Assembly (NCBI RefSeq): GCF_001680005.1
Contig: NC_033557.1
Span: forward strand, 744,001 to 808,000
From: Plasmodium coatneyi
Lineage: Eukaryota; Apicomplexa; Aconoidasida; Haemosporida; Plasmodiidae
Direction: 5' to 3'
DNA length: 64,000 nt
Of the stretch, positions 35,151 through 48,665 are shown one piece after another; positions within the stretch are counted from its first letter, which is position 1, and each line of letters begins with the position of its first letter. Under the pieces are notes generated by a model. The model saw only the letters and a program-made list of their open reading frames with translations. It was not told the origin of the DNA and did not search any database. Both the position numbers and the translations under genes were made by a program.

Positions 35151-36460
35151 GGTGTGGCGGAATAACGACGGAGCGAAGCGAAGCGATGTGAAGACGCTGT
35201 TTTCGCTACGTAACAAAGCAGCTGCGTATCCACCGCGCATCATTCCTGGAGGACCACACCCACGTAATCGAAATTGTTAGTAAAGGTGAACGTCTTCCTC
35301 CTTCTGGAGTTTTTTCTTTTTTGCGTATGTGCGCAGGTAGCACAAATATGCCCACCGTGAGTAGTATATCTGCACACATTTTTTTTTTTCAGCCGAAAGG
35401 TGGACCACTTTGCAGCCATCACACGGGTGTCACGTGTGGGGGTTGCTATCTGCATGTGTGCCACTACATGTGAAGGTACGCCTGTGGGTACCCGTGCAAA
35501 TAGCAACCCCACTTTGGCTATCTTTTTTTTTTTTTTTTTTTTTTTGTTTTATTCACCCCCTTGCCCCCATTTTTTGTGCACACAATCTGAACGTTACTTT
35601 TTTCACCTGAACAGTTCAGGGAAAAAAAAAAAAAAAATACAAATATATATGCAAATGTATATATACATATATGTATGTGTAAACGCTTCAAAGCTAAGCA
35701 AAAAGAAGGAATCCCTTTTAAGTGTATCTTCTGGCGGTTCGTGATTGTGGAGCAAGATGAAGCAGCTCTGTCTCTGAGCAAGATTCGTTTCCCCAGGATG
35801 GAGAGGGGAACGCTATATATCCTGAGACAAATTCGCTGTAACGTTGCCACACTTTCGTGTGCGTGAGTACACCCACCGCTGCTGCGCTCCCCTTTACGAC
35901 TTATCCTCTTAACCAAACATAACGAAATTAAAAGGGGGCGGGTTGTTATTCAAAAAAAAAAGATTAACAAAACAGGTTGGGGGAATCTTCCATTCGGCAC
36001 GGTATGTGCAACACGCGTGTTTTGCGACATTTGGGGGAAGAAAAAATGCACGACGGGGACGCACATGTACAAGCGTGTATAAATAACAACACGGTATGAG
36101 GATGTATATGCGTTAATCTACAGTGTATATATGTGTACACACACGCACACACGTTTATATATATACATCAAGTTGGACGCTGCCAAAGCTCGCGCCCCGG
36201 GGCTAGAGGCATCAAAAATGGATGCACTTGAGTGGGGAAAAAAAAACCTATACATTTAAAGATAAAAAAAAATAGCTCCTACACACAACGGGAAAAATTA
36301 AAGACAGAGAAAATTTTCTTCTCAATGTTAAAAAACAGAACAAATGGTTTCTCCATCAGAACAAATGGTATCTACAGCAGCGCAAATGGTTCCTCTCCTT
36401 GCGGGGATAGGCAACTAGGGCCACCGCGTTTGACAGGAACTCCTTCGGGAAGTCGGCCTA
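35151..36460. other. Convergent intergenic region
   Basis: It contains the candidate structured RNA described separately, T/A runs near 35524-35545 and 35622-35638, and TA/CA microsatellites near 35643-35682 and 36125-36170. No protein gene is seen. Confidence 0.65.
35391..35519 (+). ncRNA. Candidate multibranched structured RNA
   Basis: A stretch of 129 nt folds by eye into nested stems. An outer stem pairs AGCC and AAAG (35391-35399) with CTTT and GGCT (35512-35519). A hairpin CACACG/CGTGTG (35420-35438) has a 7-nt loop. An 11-bp perfect stem pairs 35439-35449 with 35500-35510. Inside that stem are two hairpins, CATGT/ACATG (35453-35470) and GGTAC/GTACC (35475-35492). TATATC lies 21-26 nt upstream and a long T run begins at 35522, which resembles the layout of a type-3 RNA polymerase III gene. 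T runs are common in this genome, so that signal alone is weak. The strand is a guess from the TATA and T run. I recognise no known RNA family. Confidence 0.4.
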
Positions 36461-38140
<1,680 letters not shown>

Positions 38141-39062
38141 ATGTGCGCCGTGGGGGAGTCGCACCTACGCTGTGTGGAAGCAGCACCTACGCTTAGTAGA
38201 AGCGGCACCTATGTAGTGTTTGCGTAGTACCTTACGCATGTTTCTTTTTACTCTACAATAATTCACCGTCGCGTTTAGCTGCACTTTTTTGCTTCATCGT
38301 TTTCGCACGTTTGCACGTTTTTCCACCTCTTATAACCGTATATATTTTTTTTTCTCCTTCGCGATGAAGGGAGAGGGAAAACATTTTATTGGGCGCCTCC
38401 TCAGGTGGAGAGTTTTTTCGCTTAAAAAAATTCCCTTTGTGTCATGTCGGTGATGCCATTAGAGCTTTGGAGCGGCGTACCGCAGGGCGCGCATGCGTCA
38501 CTCCACATGCAGAGCATCACCAGGGGGGTTAAAGAAATGTACACAATTGTAGGGATGTGCATACGCTGGGAAGTGCGTACGTTTGTGGGTGCATAGATGA
38601 GCTCAGTCGGTTTTGCTAGATATTTATTCTCTTGTGCGCATTTTCCCTCCGTGGGAGCGCATTTTTGTGTTCAATGGGGAAAAAAAAAAAAAAAGCAAAC
38701 AAGCAAGCAACAAATTAAGCAAGCAGGAGAAGAGAAAAAAATGAACAACTTGAAAAAACAAACAAATACGCAAGTGGGGGGAAGCCCCATTTGCACATAC
38801 ACCTGTGTGCACCTTGCGGTGAAAACATAAAGGCGTAAAACGGGAGAGGGGCACAGTAACAATGATACAGTCGATCATCACGAGGGGAAAAAAAAAAAAA
38901 ACATATATATATACATATATATATGGGCCCCCTGGCATACGCACACACACACACACGGGCGTGAATCAATCCACACAGTGTAGGTTTACACGGAAAAAAA
39001 TACAGGGCGCACACACGTGAGTCATCCCCCTGAGAACGCATCGCAGGGGGTGCCAAACAAAC
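38141..39062. other. Intergenic spacer
   Basis: The promoter of the UMP-CMP kinase and the 3' flank of the next gene. A TA microsatellite followed by a CA run lies at about 38902-38956. No gene is seen. Confidence 0.65.
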
Positions 39063-39893
39063 TCAACCAATGGGCACGATACCTTCTACAATCGCATGGA
39101 AGTGCTCAAAGCGGTAATTAAAATAATCGGGGGGGGAAAATATGTTGAAGGAAAAAAAAAAAGGAATTAACTTTCTGGTGACCTCTTCTATAACGCTATG
39201 GCATAGGCGAATTATATTTCCTGTTAAGATAATATCTGCGTTATTTTCTGAATGGCTAACATCCTTTTGGCGAATGTAAAGATTGTTTAATTTGACTTCA
39301 CACAGGAGAATGAGGAGAATAATTTTGTCCATTCTGGTTTTGCAAAAATTGTCCATATTTGTGAGTACATTATTTTTTATTTTATTGATTGCCTCGATTT
39401 TAATGTTTATGTACAATTCCACTGCGAGAGGAATATCTTTTAAAATGTGTAGGATGAAATTTTTGCTATTGTCGTTGTTGTTATTTGCCTTGAAATGGTA
39501 GCAGCTGCTTTTTCTTTCTCTCCGTTTAATTATTTTTAAGTCGTCTTCGATGGATTGGTAAGTCTCGTAATATGCGCACCGAGTGGAGGAATATTCGGGG
39601 GGAGTTTTTTTTTTTTTTTCTTTTTTTTCATCCTTTTGGTTTTTTTTATTTGCCTTGTCCTGATGCTTCTTCTTTCGCGCGTTATATGCAAACGTGGCCA
39701 ACCCATTTTGCTCGTAGAAGAGGTGAAACTTGTCCCAGTTTTGCTGCAACTTTTGCTGCTGCAATTCGGCATTTCTCACCAAGTTCAGGTATTCCTGGTA
39801 CTCCTCAATCGCAAGTGCCTTCAGTTCGTGCACCTCCGCTAGTCTTATTTGGTGGTTCGCTTTGGATGGCTTCTTCCTAGCGCTGTCCTCCAT
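39063..39893 (-). CDS. Basic helical protein of unknown function (276 aa)
   Basis: A single exon from the ATG at 39891-39893 (MEDSARKKPSK); the frame is open for five more codons upstream but without an ATG. The N-terminal third is helical and Gln/Glu-rich (ELQQQKLQQNWDKF), then comes a Lys-rich low-complexity stretch, then a helical C-terminus ending FHAIVEGIVPIG. No signal peptide, clear membrane segment or catalytic motif is visible. It lies only 100 bp from the stop of the next minus-strand gene. I do not recognise the family. Confidence 0.75.
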   Translation of the reverse strand: MEDSARKKPSKANHQIRLAEVHELKALAIEEYQEYLNLVRNAELQQQKLQQNWDKFHLFYEQNGLATFAYNARKKKHQDKANKKNQKDEKKEKKKKTPPEYSSTRCAYYETYQSIEDDLKIIKRRERKSSCYHFKANNNNDNSKNFILHILKDIPLAVELYINIKIEAINKIKNNVLTNMDNFCKTRMDKIILLILLCEVKLNNLYIRQKDVSHSENNADIILTGNIIRLCHSVIEEVTRKLIPFFFSFNIFSPPDYFNYRFEHFHAIVEGIVPIG

Positions 39894-39993
39894 TGTGTAT
39901 GTGCACAACTACACATATCTGCTCATACCTACATGGGTCTACTCATGCGTATATCGGTCTGCTCATGCATACATCGGTCTGCGCACCCCCCTG

Positions 39994-40517
39994 TCAGTAG
40001 AAGCGCCGCGGGTTCCTATAATCGAACGTGTCGTTCACTGGGTACTTGGCATGCAGGTACTTTTCGTACAAATGAATCTTGGACTTGTTTGAAGACCATT
40101 TTATTTGAAAGCACTTAATTAAGTTGTCCAGGTTGTCGAACCATACGTTAGCATAATTATCGCTGGAGTGGTTTAGGTTTAGTAAATTAAAGGTGGTAAT
40201 GTTTGCGAATCGGAAGAGGTAGAATTCCTCGAGGCAGCTAAAGGTGAAGTCGCTGTCAATGACATTCTTCATGCTGGGCTTTCGCCCGAACCAGTAGGGG
40301 TGGAACGGGAAGTCATGCAGCGTTTTGTTCGCCTTTAAAAGCATTTTGCGTTGGTGTGATGCGAACAAGGAGTGGAGCTCTCCTTCGTGGAAGATTCGCA
40401 CAAGGGGGCGCACTAAGGAGCGCACAAAGGGATGTAGATTCCTATATGCATACGCGTGGGTAGGTACTTACTTCCCCCTTTCAGTCCTCCCTTTTTAAAG
40501 ACCCAACTCAACGTCAT
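39994..40517 (-). CDS. Small basic protein of unknown function, two exons
   Basis: The main exon runs from the stop at 39994 up to about 40430 and encodes a compact protein rich in aromatic and basic residues (FHPYWFGRKPS, ending FDYRNPRRFY). A short first exon at 40517-40472 (MTLSWVFKKGGLKGG plus one base) has a strong GTAAGT donor. Two acceptors keep the frame: one leaves a 59-nt intron, the other a 90-nt intron, and the latter length is more usual. The size, basic charge and N-terminus would suit an organellar ribosomal or mitochondrial protein, but that is a guess. It lies head to head with the eIF4E-like gene across 2.1 kb. Confidence 0.6.
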
Positions 40518-42614
40518 CCTGGATTTATCGTTGCGCCATGTGAAAAAAAATGTGCCTATTGGGTTAGCCCGTCGGTCGTCCGGTACAACCTTATGTATTT
40601 TTTTTTTTTTTTTTTTTTTCCCTGCGTTTTCTGAGCCTACTCACAGTAGAGCTATAGAGTACCAACATGCGTAGGAAAGCATAGGCAATTTTTGCGCGCG
40701 TTTAAAATTTGGATTTTTTCCCCTTCTCCTGCCCCCTTGGGTTTTTCTCACGCGTGCACATGGGTTTACTTACATGCGCAATACATTTACACCATGCATG
40801 AGTGGGTGGTATGCACTGCGAAATGGCGGTGTACGCGTAACTGAGTCATCTGACTCCGTGAGGCCGACCTTTCCGCGGGGCTACTTTTATTACCACATTG
40901 AGGCAATTTTTCCCGACAAGGGCGCAATCGCGCAAATCACGAAGCCCAAGTGCACAGCGTTAGGAAACCGTTCTCAGGAAATGTGCCCCCACCGGGTGCG
41001 CCCATGTGTTTGTGGCCACCCCGCTCGGTAGGCTCTCACCCAATGTATATATGCGTGTACATGTACGTGTACGTGTACGTGAAGCAGCGGGTACGCACTT
41101 GCCTAGTTCGGGACGTAAACACAAATCGTGTTATTCTTTTCTTTTTAACCAAATTCTCATGAAAGAATTTTTTTTTTTCTTCCTTTTTTATATTTTTTTT
41201 CATTTTTTGTTTTTAAGCTGAAATTTTTTTTTTTTTTTTTTTGCAAATCTTCACAAAAATTTTTCATTTTACACCCCTATGCAAATGTATTTATTTTTAT
41301 TCGTACGTTAGGAGTTAACGGACGATTGAGCGATTGAGTGATTGAGTGGTTGAGTGAGCTTATGTGGCATGTATTATGCGTGTATGCAAACGTTCAGGAG
41401 CGTGTTTCTCTGTGCGTATACGCAGAAGCAAAGCTTATGTGTTCAGGCGCTGATGCCTCCGTGGCATTTTCGGCCAGCGTGTGCCTATGTACGTGGAAGT
41501 ACATGTGTATATATATTGGCATATGTATACATTTGTATGAACACGTGCGTATGTGCGTATGTGCATATGCGCGTACAATGTGCTGTTTGCCTATTCATAT
41601 GTTAAACGAGGTTCGCACCTTTATTCTTTCCTTCCCGTGAAGGTAACTTGCGTGTATTGGTGAAATACTTACGTGAGAGAGTTCGTTTCCCCCATATGTG
41701 CCTATTAATTTTTACAGCAATTCGAAACGTAGGCAATTGACCACAAAGCAGTTGACGGTGGACGAGCTGTCCCCCCACACACCCATATTTTTTCCTTGTG
41801 TTCCTATTTGCATTCCCACGTATATAAAAATAATATTGTTGGTGTGTATTTATACGTGAACATATTTGAAACGTAGATTTGTATTGAAATAAAAAAAAAA
41901 GCGAATTTGTACTTTGGTTTTAATGCTTCTTTCCCCCCCTTATTTTTTTTTTTTTTTTTTTTTTTTGCATTCGTATGAGAGAATTAAGTTTCCCTTTTGA
42001 TCATTTTGTTTATCTGTTTAAGTTTTTTTTTTTTCTCGTCCCACGCGTACTACACACCATTTGTGACGTCGTTTACCTTTGCATACGTTGTGTGGTAAAA
42101 AGGGAGGGAAAAAAAAAAGTCATTCGCAGGGTATGTGTACACATATATGAATTTCGCGTAGGTGTACTGACGTATACGCACATGTGTATGTTCCACATTT
42201 ATTCACCCGAAGGTGTTCGTTTTTGTGTAGTGCCACATGCATATCTCTGCCTGCAGAATTATGTGCCTATATATGTACGTTACTTGTATGCGTGCTTATA
42301 GTTTCGTTTGAATAAGCTACGGTTCGATTTTTTTTTCTTGTTTTTTTGCTCGAACCTTTTTTTTTACCATTTTTTGCGTGTTTTTTTCTTGTTTTATTTT
42401 GTTCCATCTGTGTATCTTCTCATTTGTTTGCCTTTGGATCTTCCTTTATTCCCTTTTTCATTTCGCCCCCCCGCCTCAACTGCCTCTCACTTTTCTTTGT
42501 TGAAACCCACGCCTCTGCCTTGCATTCTCCCTTGCACACTCGTACATACGGCGCGGTTTTCGAATCCTCTCGTTTTACGAGCCACTTTTATCAAAATTAA
42601 AAAAAAAAAAAATA
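40518..42614. other. Divergent intergenic region (2.1 kb)
   Basis: The promoter region for the small basic protein (minus) and the eIF4E-like gene (plus). Pyrimidine-rich and TA/TG-rich tracts are frequent, with T runs near 40598-40620, 41228-41242 and 41944-41966. Short ORFs have no coding character. Nothing else is seen. Confidence 0.65.
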
Positions 42615-45600
42615 ATGAAAGAAAATCTTGAATGCGTTAACAACGTCGAATTAGCTGAAATTGAAAAAGAAAAAAAATTAAAACAAAAAGAAAAAAAGAA
42701 AGAAAAACAGAAAGACAAGGAAAAAGAGAATCAGAATCAGAAGCAGAAACAGAAGGATAAGCAGAAGGAAGGGAAAGCAAAAAATGATGATTTATGTCCC
42801 AATGACGAAAATAGGGTACCCAAAAAATGCGAGCCTGTGAAGAATAGTAAGCCGGGCAATAAGGGAACCAACTTGAAAAATAAAAAGGACATCCACAAGG
42901 AGAGTCGCACGAACAATGGGGAGGAGGACGACGAAGACGATTATAATGAGGGCAACAATAGCAACAACAGTGGCAACAACAATGATAGCAACAATGACGG
43001 CAACGAAATTGGTAGGTGTAAACTAGTCGAGAAGAGCAACACGTTCACCGTGGTGGGGAAAGGGAGAAGGGAACCAAAGAGTAGGTGTGACGATGGGAAA
43101 GAATCCAAGGGAAGTAGCACGTGCGGGGGGGCCACCCCTAGTGGAACGGGTAGTGGCACAGGAAGCGGAACGGGTAGCGGTACGAGTAGCGCAGTAGGAA
43201 CTGCAATCGGAATAGCCAAAAATGTGCAGAAGGCTAATGCGCATACCCAAAAGACAGGGAAAAAAAAAAAAGAAATGAACAAGGAAAATCAAAAAGCTAA
43301 CACCAAAACAAACGCACCCGAGAAAAAAAACGGAACGACAAATGTCACAAGAACAAACAGCAACGAACTTGCGAAGGATAAAATGAATGCCCAGAAGAAA
43401 GGTACTAAGGAGACCAGTGGTAATGAAAACGGCATACATAGCAACAGCACCGCTGAAGGAAAGATAACGATCAGTAACGCCACACATGGAGAGAACAACG
43501 GGAAGAAAAAAAACTCCACGGAACAAAAGAACAAAGCGAATTCTAAAAAGGGCAACAAGAAGAACAAACAAAAGGTAAAAATGGCAGAGTGTGTACTCCG
43601 ATTTGGGGTGCCACATATAAGCGCACATAAGTGTAATTACCTGCATTCTTGCACATGCACGTGCACGTGCACGCCTTCCCCACCTACACAGAACGAGAAC
43701 TACCTGCAGAATACCTGGGTGTTTTTATTCGACAAGGAAAACAGGAAGTACTACGAGCAGTACGTGAACGGGTTGGTCTCCCTGGAAACGTTTAACACGA
43801 TTGAGAAGTTTTACAAGTAAGGGCGGAAAAAGTGGCAGGAATGATACGCGGCGCCACATTGAAGAAGCGGGAGAACACCGCCATACACCTCCCTTCCTGT
43901 CCTCCTTCCCTGTCTTAGGAACTACAAGTACATGAAATCCCCGTCGTCCATCAAGGAGTACTACAACATCTACCTGTTTAAGCACAACTACAAGCCCATT
44001 TATGAGGTAAGGCGGGCCAGCGGCATAGCAGAGGATGGAAAGAGTGAAAATAAAACAGGCGAAATGAAATAAAAAACAAACGAAAGTGAACCAAGTGCGA
44101 AAATATCATCAGGGGGATACCCCAAAGGATTGACGCACCCACGTATACTAAAATATGAAGCGACGCCATCACACTTGACCAAATAAATTCTCTTACACTT
44201 CCAACGCAGGAATACTCGAACGGATTTATTTGCATCATAAAAAACGACCACTGTTTTAGGGACAACGTTGCCGATTTGATTTGGGAAAAAATGGTAAGTC
44301 CAGGGCAAAGTTCGCGTCTTTTGCGCGCCAACCGTTTTGCGCATTCGAATGTGAGAGGATAATGGACCGTAGATTGCGCGAAAAGGCGAAAAATAAGTAC
44401 AGCGAAGAAGTGGTGCATATCGGTAGTTCTAGCAAAATTAACGTCTTTTCCCCTTTTGCGCATTCCCCCCCCCTCTTAGGTCCTCCTGGCCATCGGAGAA
44501 GAATTCAATTTGGTCGACCTCTCAGGAATACAACTGTGCATAAGGGAGAACGAAATTTTTTTCAAAATCTGGATGAAGAACTACTCGAACTATATAAAGA
44601 ACATTCTAATGTAAAAAAATGGAGAGAGATTCAAGGAGGCACCACGAGCGTGCCAGTGTTACCACTCCCTGTGGATTCGTGCCAAACGTTGTTCACAAGA
44701 GAATGTTGCCTTTTCTTTTCTTCCCCCATTAGGAAACGAGTGAGCGAATTGCTGGACCTGCCACCGAACACATCTATAATAACCAAGATTCTCTCCGTAT
44801 GATTAAAAAAGAGGAAAAGCGTGAAATTATAAAATTTTTTTTTACGAAATGGAAGTGCATGATCATGTAGCGAAGTAATACGACGGCAAACGCTTCTCAC
44901 TTTTTTTTTTTTTTTTTTTTTTTTTTGTTCCTCCCCCCCCATTGAATAATCATTCGTAGAATGTGTACTACAACAGGAAGAACGCAAATTTGAAGGAAAA
45001 AAATGAGAAAGGGAAAAAGATGTACAACAAGAATAACAAGCCCGTTGAATACCCAGGTACAAGGAAGGACTTCTTCAAACTTAAGAACTACGGAACCATG
45101 TTGGTGCCCCCGAACTATGGTATAGGTAGGAGTGATCGGTGTGCATATATTATTGTACATTTTCTTCGTACGTGTATGTCCAGGCACGTGGCCACAGCAT
45201 AACGCGCAACTCTAATCTACCATTTTTTTTTTTTTTTTGCCCCAAATAAACACCCCCAGGGAATTATAACTTTTACAAGAACAACTTGGACATGAACCTA
45301 TACTACCTGTATAATCAGCAAGTCATCCCGAACCACCCCTATTTGTATTACCCCCTAAATATGTACAACCAGCACTACAATAATGGCTACCCCGATTTTA
45401 TGTATGACTATAATATGGGGGGGTACCCCATGGAAGGCTTTAATAACAATTCGATAGACAACGAAGTGCATGCAGAAAATAATTTTGTCAGTAATCAACC
45501 AAACGGAGTAGCCAGTTCCGAGAAAAAAAAAAAAATTGACTATGGAACGAAGAACAAAGATTATAGGAAGCATTCTGTCTATCCAAAGAATACAAATGAA

Positions 45601-45636
45601 AACTTTGAAGATATTAAAAACAGCACGTGTACGTAG
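42615..45636 (+). CDS. Divergent eIF4E-family protein with long N- and C-terminal extensions
   Basis: Eight exons, 42615-43574, 43692-43816, 43919-44006, 44210-44293, 44480-44610, 44733-44796, 44960-45125 and 45260-45636, give 664 aa with all phases matching. The first intron is in frame and lacks stops, so it reads through. Residues 1-320 are Lys/Asn/Gly-rich low complexity. Residues 321-484 carry the eIF4E fold: LQNTWVFLFD (human LQNRWALWF), TFNTIEKFY (human KFDTVEDFW), LLAIGEEF (human LCLIGESF), FFKIWMK (human KIAIWTT) and LLDLPPNTSI. By hand alignment to human eIF4E, the cap-sandwich W56 and W102 are both Tyr, W73 is Tyr, E103 and W166 are kept, and K162 is Phe. The 180-residue tail is Tyr/Asn-rich. 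Family members bind mRNA caps; whether this one does is uncertain. Confidence 0.85.
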
Positions 45637-47007
45637 ATCCATTCGGGGAGGATCACCTTCATGATATTAATGTGATATGACGGTCGTGGAAGAAGCAATT
45701 GAAAAAGGAGAAAGATATACCCATTGGACCAGCAGAACAGTGTTGCCCAACGGAAGCGCACAACTTTTTTGGCTAGGTATCAACGAGGAAAGTGCACCAT
45801 GAGAAATGTTCCCCAAGTGAGCAAGTTTATGAACATACACATATATATACACACACCGCCATGGTCGCGTGTGAATCTGTCGGAGCATGCAAAATTATTC
45901 AATCCCGCTGATGTCCCGTGTGATGAAACCTGTGTTGAGATTAAGCTGTTCAAATGGGACCCAAAAAAGGGGGGGACTTACCATGAAGCGGATGTTTTAA
46001 ACGCACCTATTAGTAGACAAAATAAACTTTTTAAAAATATATATATTTAAATATAAAAAAAAAACACACATTTTTAATTGAGTTAAGCCTATTCTTTCAG
46101 TCTCTCTACCAAACCACCTGCTTCCCTCTTAGTCTTTACCAGAATCGTCAAAATAATCATTACCATTATTATTATTGTTATTTTTAGCATTATCATTATT
46201 TTTACTATTTTTATTATTGTTATTTCCCACACACAAACACCCTCTCTTTTATTATAAAGAATTAATTAATTTTTTTTTAATTTCGTATTTTTTTTTTTAA
46301 CTGGACACATTGTGTCCGTTTGTTTAAATTTTTCACTCGAGCTCTTTGTTTTTCTGCTACATGTTCACTGTTTCTGCAACTTTGAACTTTTTTTCCCGTG
46401 TTTATTTCTGTCTACTCTCATTGATACCTATTCATCTCTACCTTCAGCAACGCACTTCCGTTAACATCCATTTTAACTACTTATGTGTGATTATTTATTA
46501 ACATATGTAGCTCTTTCTTTTTTCAACAAATTGTGCATGCATTCAGTTTTAATTATATTATGGTAATTTTAATAATAATGCGCATACATATGTACACGTT
46601 GCGTGAGGGTCGCGAGGGCGTCGTGTGAAACTCGCGCCAGTGTCGCGCAAACTTTACATATTGCTCATTTGCGAATGCATTTTTTCCCTTCTCAATTTTT
46701 ATTAAATTAACAAAATAACAAAAAAAAAAAATTCAATTTGTTTTTTAAAACAATTCACCGTGGAAGGTGCAACGGCGGCGAGCGACCACCAAAATTAGGG
46801 CAAATGTGTCGTGTGGCAAAATGACCAATCGTTGTAAAAAATCAGGGGGGGTAAACACGATAAAAAAAAAAAAAAAAAAGAGGCAAATGTGTAGGCAAAC
46901 TGTGTACGATTAAAAGGTGTAGGACAAATGGGCTTAAACTTAAAATAGCGAAAAGACAAAATCTTCTTTTTCCCGTGCGTACGTGTGTGACGCTGCATCC
47001 ACCTCGC
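45637..47007. other. Convergent intergenic region
   Basis: The 3' flanks of the eIF4E-like and TRIAP1-like genes. It contains an ATT-type microsatellite at about 46156-46220 and, in otherwise AT-rich DNA, a GC-rich patch at about 46598-46652. No protein gene is supported. Confidence 0.65.
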
Positions 47008-47570
47008 TCACTTTCCCTTCGGCAAATTGGCCAGGTGCCCCAACCCCTTCTTATTAAGATCGTTCTGCAGGGAGAAAAAACGAACGGATCATGTGAACCC
47101 GCAAAGGGTGAATCACAACACATACATGACGCGTAGATAAACGTGGGCCCATTCAAACGATGCGCTTTCGAAACTGCTTGTGCAAATCATTACCAGCACA
47201 CAAATTTGATAGTCCTCATAGTAGTCATCGCACGCTTGCGTTAGGTCACCCTTGAGGAAATTATTCTTATACCAGTTATTAAAACATTTTACGTATTTTT
47301 CCTTTTTTTCCTTGCACTGATCAATCTGGAGGTATGTTTAAGTAGATGTGCAAAAAGAAAAAGATGAGGGGAACTGTCGTTAAAAATTGAATCAAGGACA
47401 AGAAAGGTGGGCACAGCAAAAACAAATGTTCATCTACGCAGCTGTTAAGATCCACATTGCAATGGTGACTATTTATAGAGCATGTAATTCTGGATGGGTT
47501 CTTTTTTTTTTTTTACCGCTTCTAAATGTGCCTTCACTGTGTTCGCTCTTGTCTCCTTAGTGTTGTCCAT
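47008..47570 (-). CDS. TRIAP1/Mdm35-like twin-CX9C protein
   Basis: Three exons, 47570-47517, 47325-47194 and 47064-47008, all phase 0, give 80 aa from the ATG at 47570; an extra upstream exon cannot be ruled out. The second exon holds two CX9C motifs (CKEKKEKYVKC and CDDYYEDYQIC) separated by FNNWYKNNFLKGD. This matches TRIAP1 (CFNRWFAEKFLKGD) and Mdm35. The third exon, NDLNKKGLGHLANLPKGK, matches the family's short glycine-rich tail. TRIAP1/Mdm35 sit in the mitochondrial intermembrane space, are oxidised by the Mia40 route and partner PRELI/Ups proteins in moving phosphatidic acid to the inner membrane; the function here is inferred from the family. At 80 aa it fits the family (76-86 aa). 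Confidence 0.85.
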
Positions 47571-48665
47571 GTTATTCGGTGTGATGTACTCCTTAATGAT
47601 TGTAAGTTGGTATATAATGGGGCCAGCTTTTTTTTTCCCCCCCTTCTTTGGTTTGTTTTTCTCCGAACGATTTAAAAGGCAATTTCGTTCCCCCTGGGTC
47701 AAGATATTTCCGTGCGTACATCACCAAATGGAATTTCTTACCGCAGCTTTTTGAACAAATTTAGGGTGTTGCATCTGACTCTATTTAACATGACACATTA
47801 AAAAAAAGGGGAAAAAAAGGAAAAATGGGATATGCATATGTAAGGGGATGCTCTACACGGACCTATAGCAGAACATGGTATGTTCCTCCGCGCGTAGAGC
47901 TCATATTTGCTATTTCAAAAATGAAAATTAATTTAAGCAAAATAATGAATATTACAAAAAAAAAAAAAAAAAAAACGGATGAAATGGGCAAACTGTACAA
48001 TTTACTAACAAAATGATTCTGTGCAAAAGTACACAATGCACGAGGCGCATCTTCCATGTACCATTAACACTTTCGCATGTGCATGAACGAATCTAAAGTA
48101 AACACATTTTGATCGATTGCTTACTTGTTGCAAAATGAATCGAACGGTATGGTGGCCCCCCTTACTTTATATGTGATTTCGGCTATATCCCTGCGAAAAG
48201 GTATTTGCAAATGGCGTGCAGGAGTATAAGCGCAAATATGTACGGCGGCACAGGTAATTTTATATACATATACATATATCTGCGCGCGCTTATTTATGTA
48301 TGTACATATCTATGTAGGCGCATCGCATGCGCGTAGGCAGAACGGACCGCCCCCCAAAAAAATAATAAAATAACGAAACGGCAAATGTAAACAGAAGACC
48401 CTTGCGAAAATTCAATTTCGAGGCTAAACTATGGCGATAAGTATCCCTTTTTTCATAAGAACAAATGCACACAATAGGGAAATTTATTTTTACAGTGGTG
48501 GGTAACTTTGCAAATGGCTCACGGGCATATGAGATGAAATGCTTCTCACGGGGAAGCATACATAGCAGTTTTTCATTATGAACGAGGATGCACCAGGCGC
48601 TACATGCATATGCAAAAACATGCACATGTGAACGCTTTACGGGTTCAATATTCTTTCTTTCTTAA
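47571..48665. other. Spacer between TRIAP1-like and TatD genes, with possible TatD 3' exons
   Basis: The minus-strand segment 48190-48121 has an acceptor (ttttcgcag) and reads DIAEITYK before either a stop or a GTAAGG donor. DIAEITYK-type sequence is typical of the TatD C-terminus. Minus-strand 47790-47750 could encode CNTLNLFKKLR and a stop, also TatD-like, but its phase does not join cleanly. The rest looks non-coding, with an A run at about 47956-47975. Confidence 0.45.
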
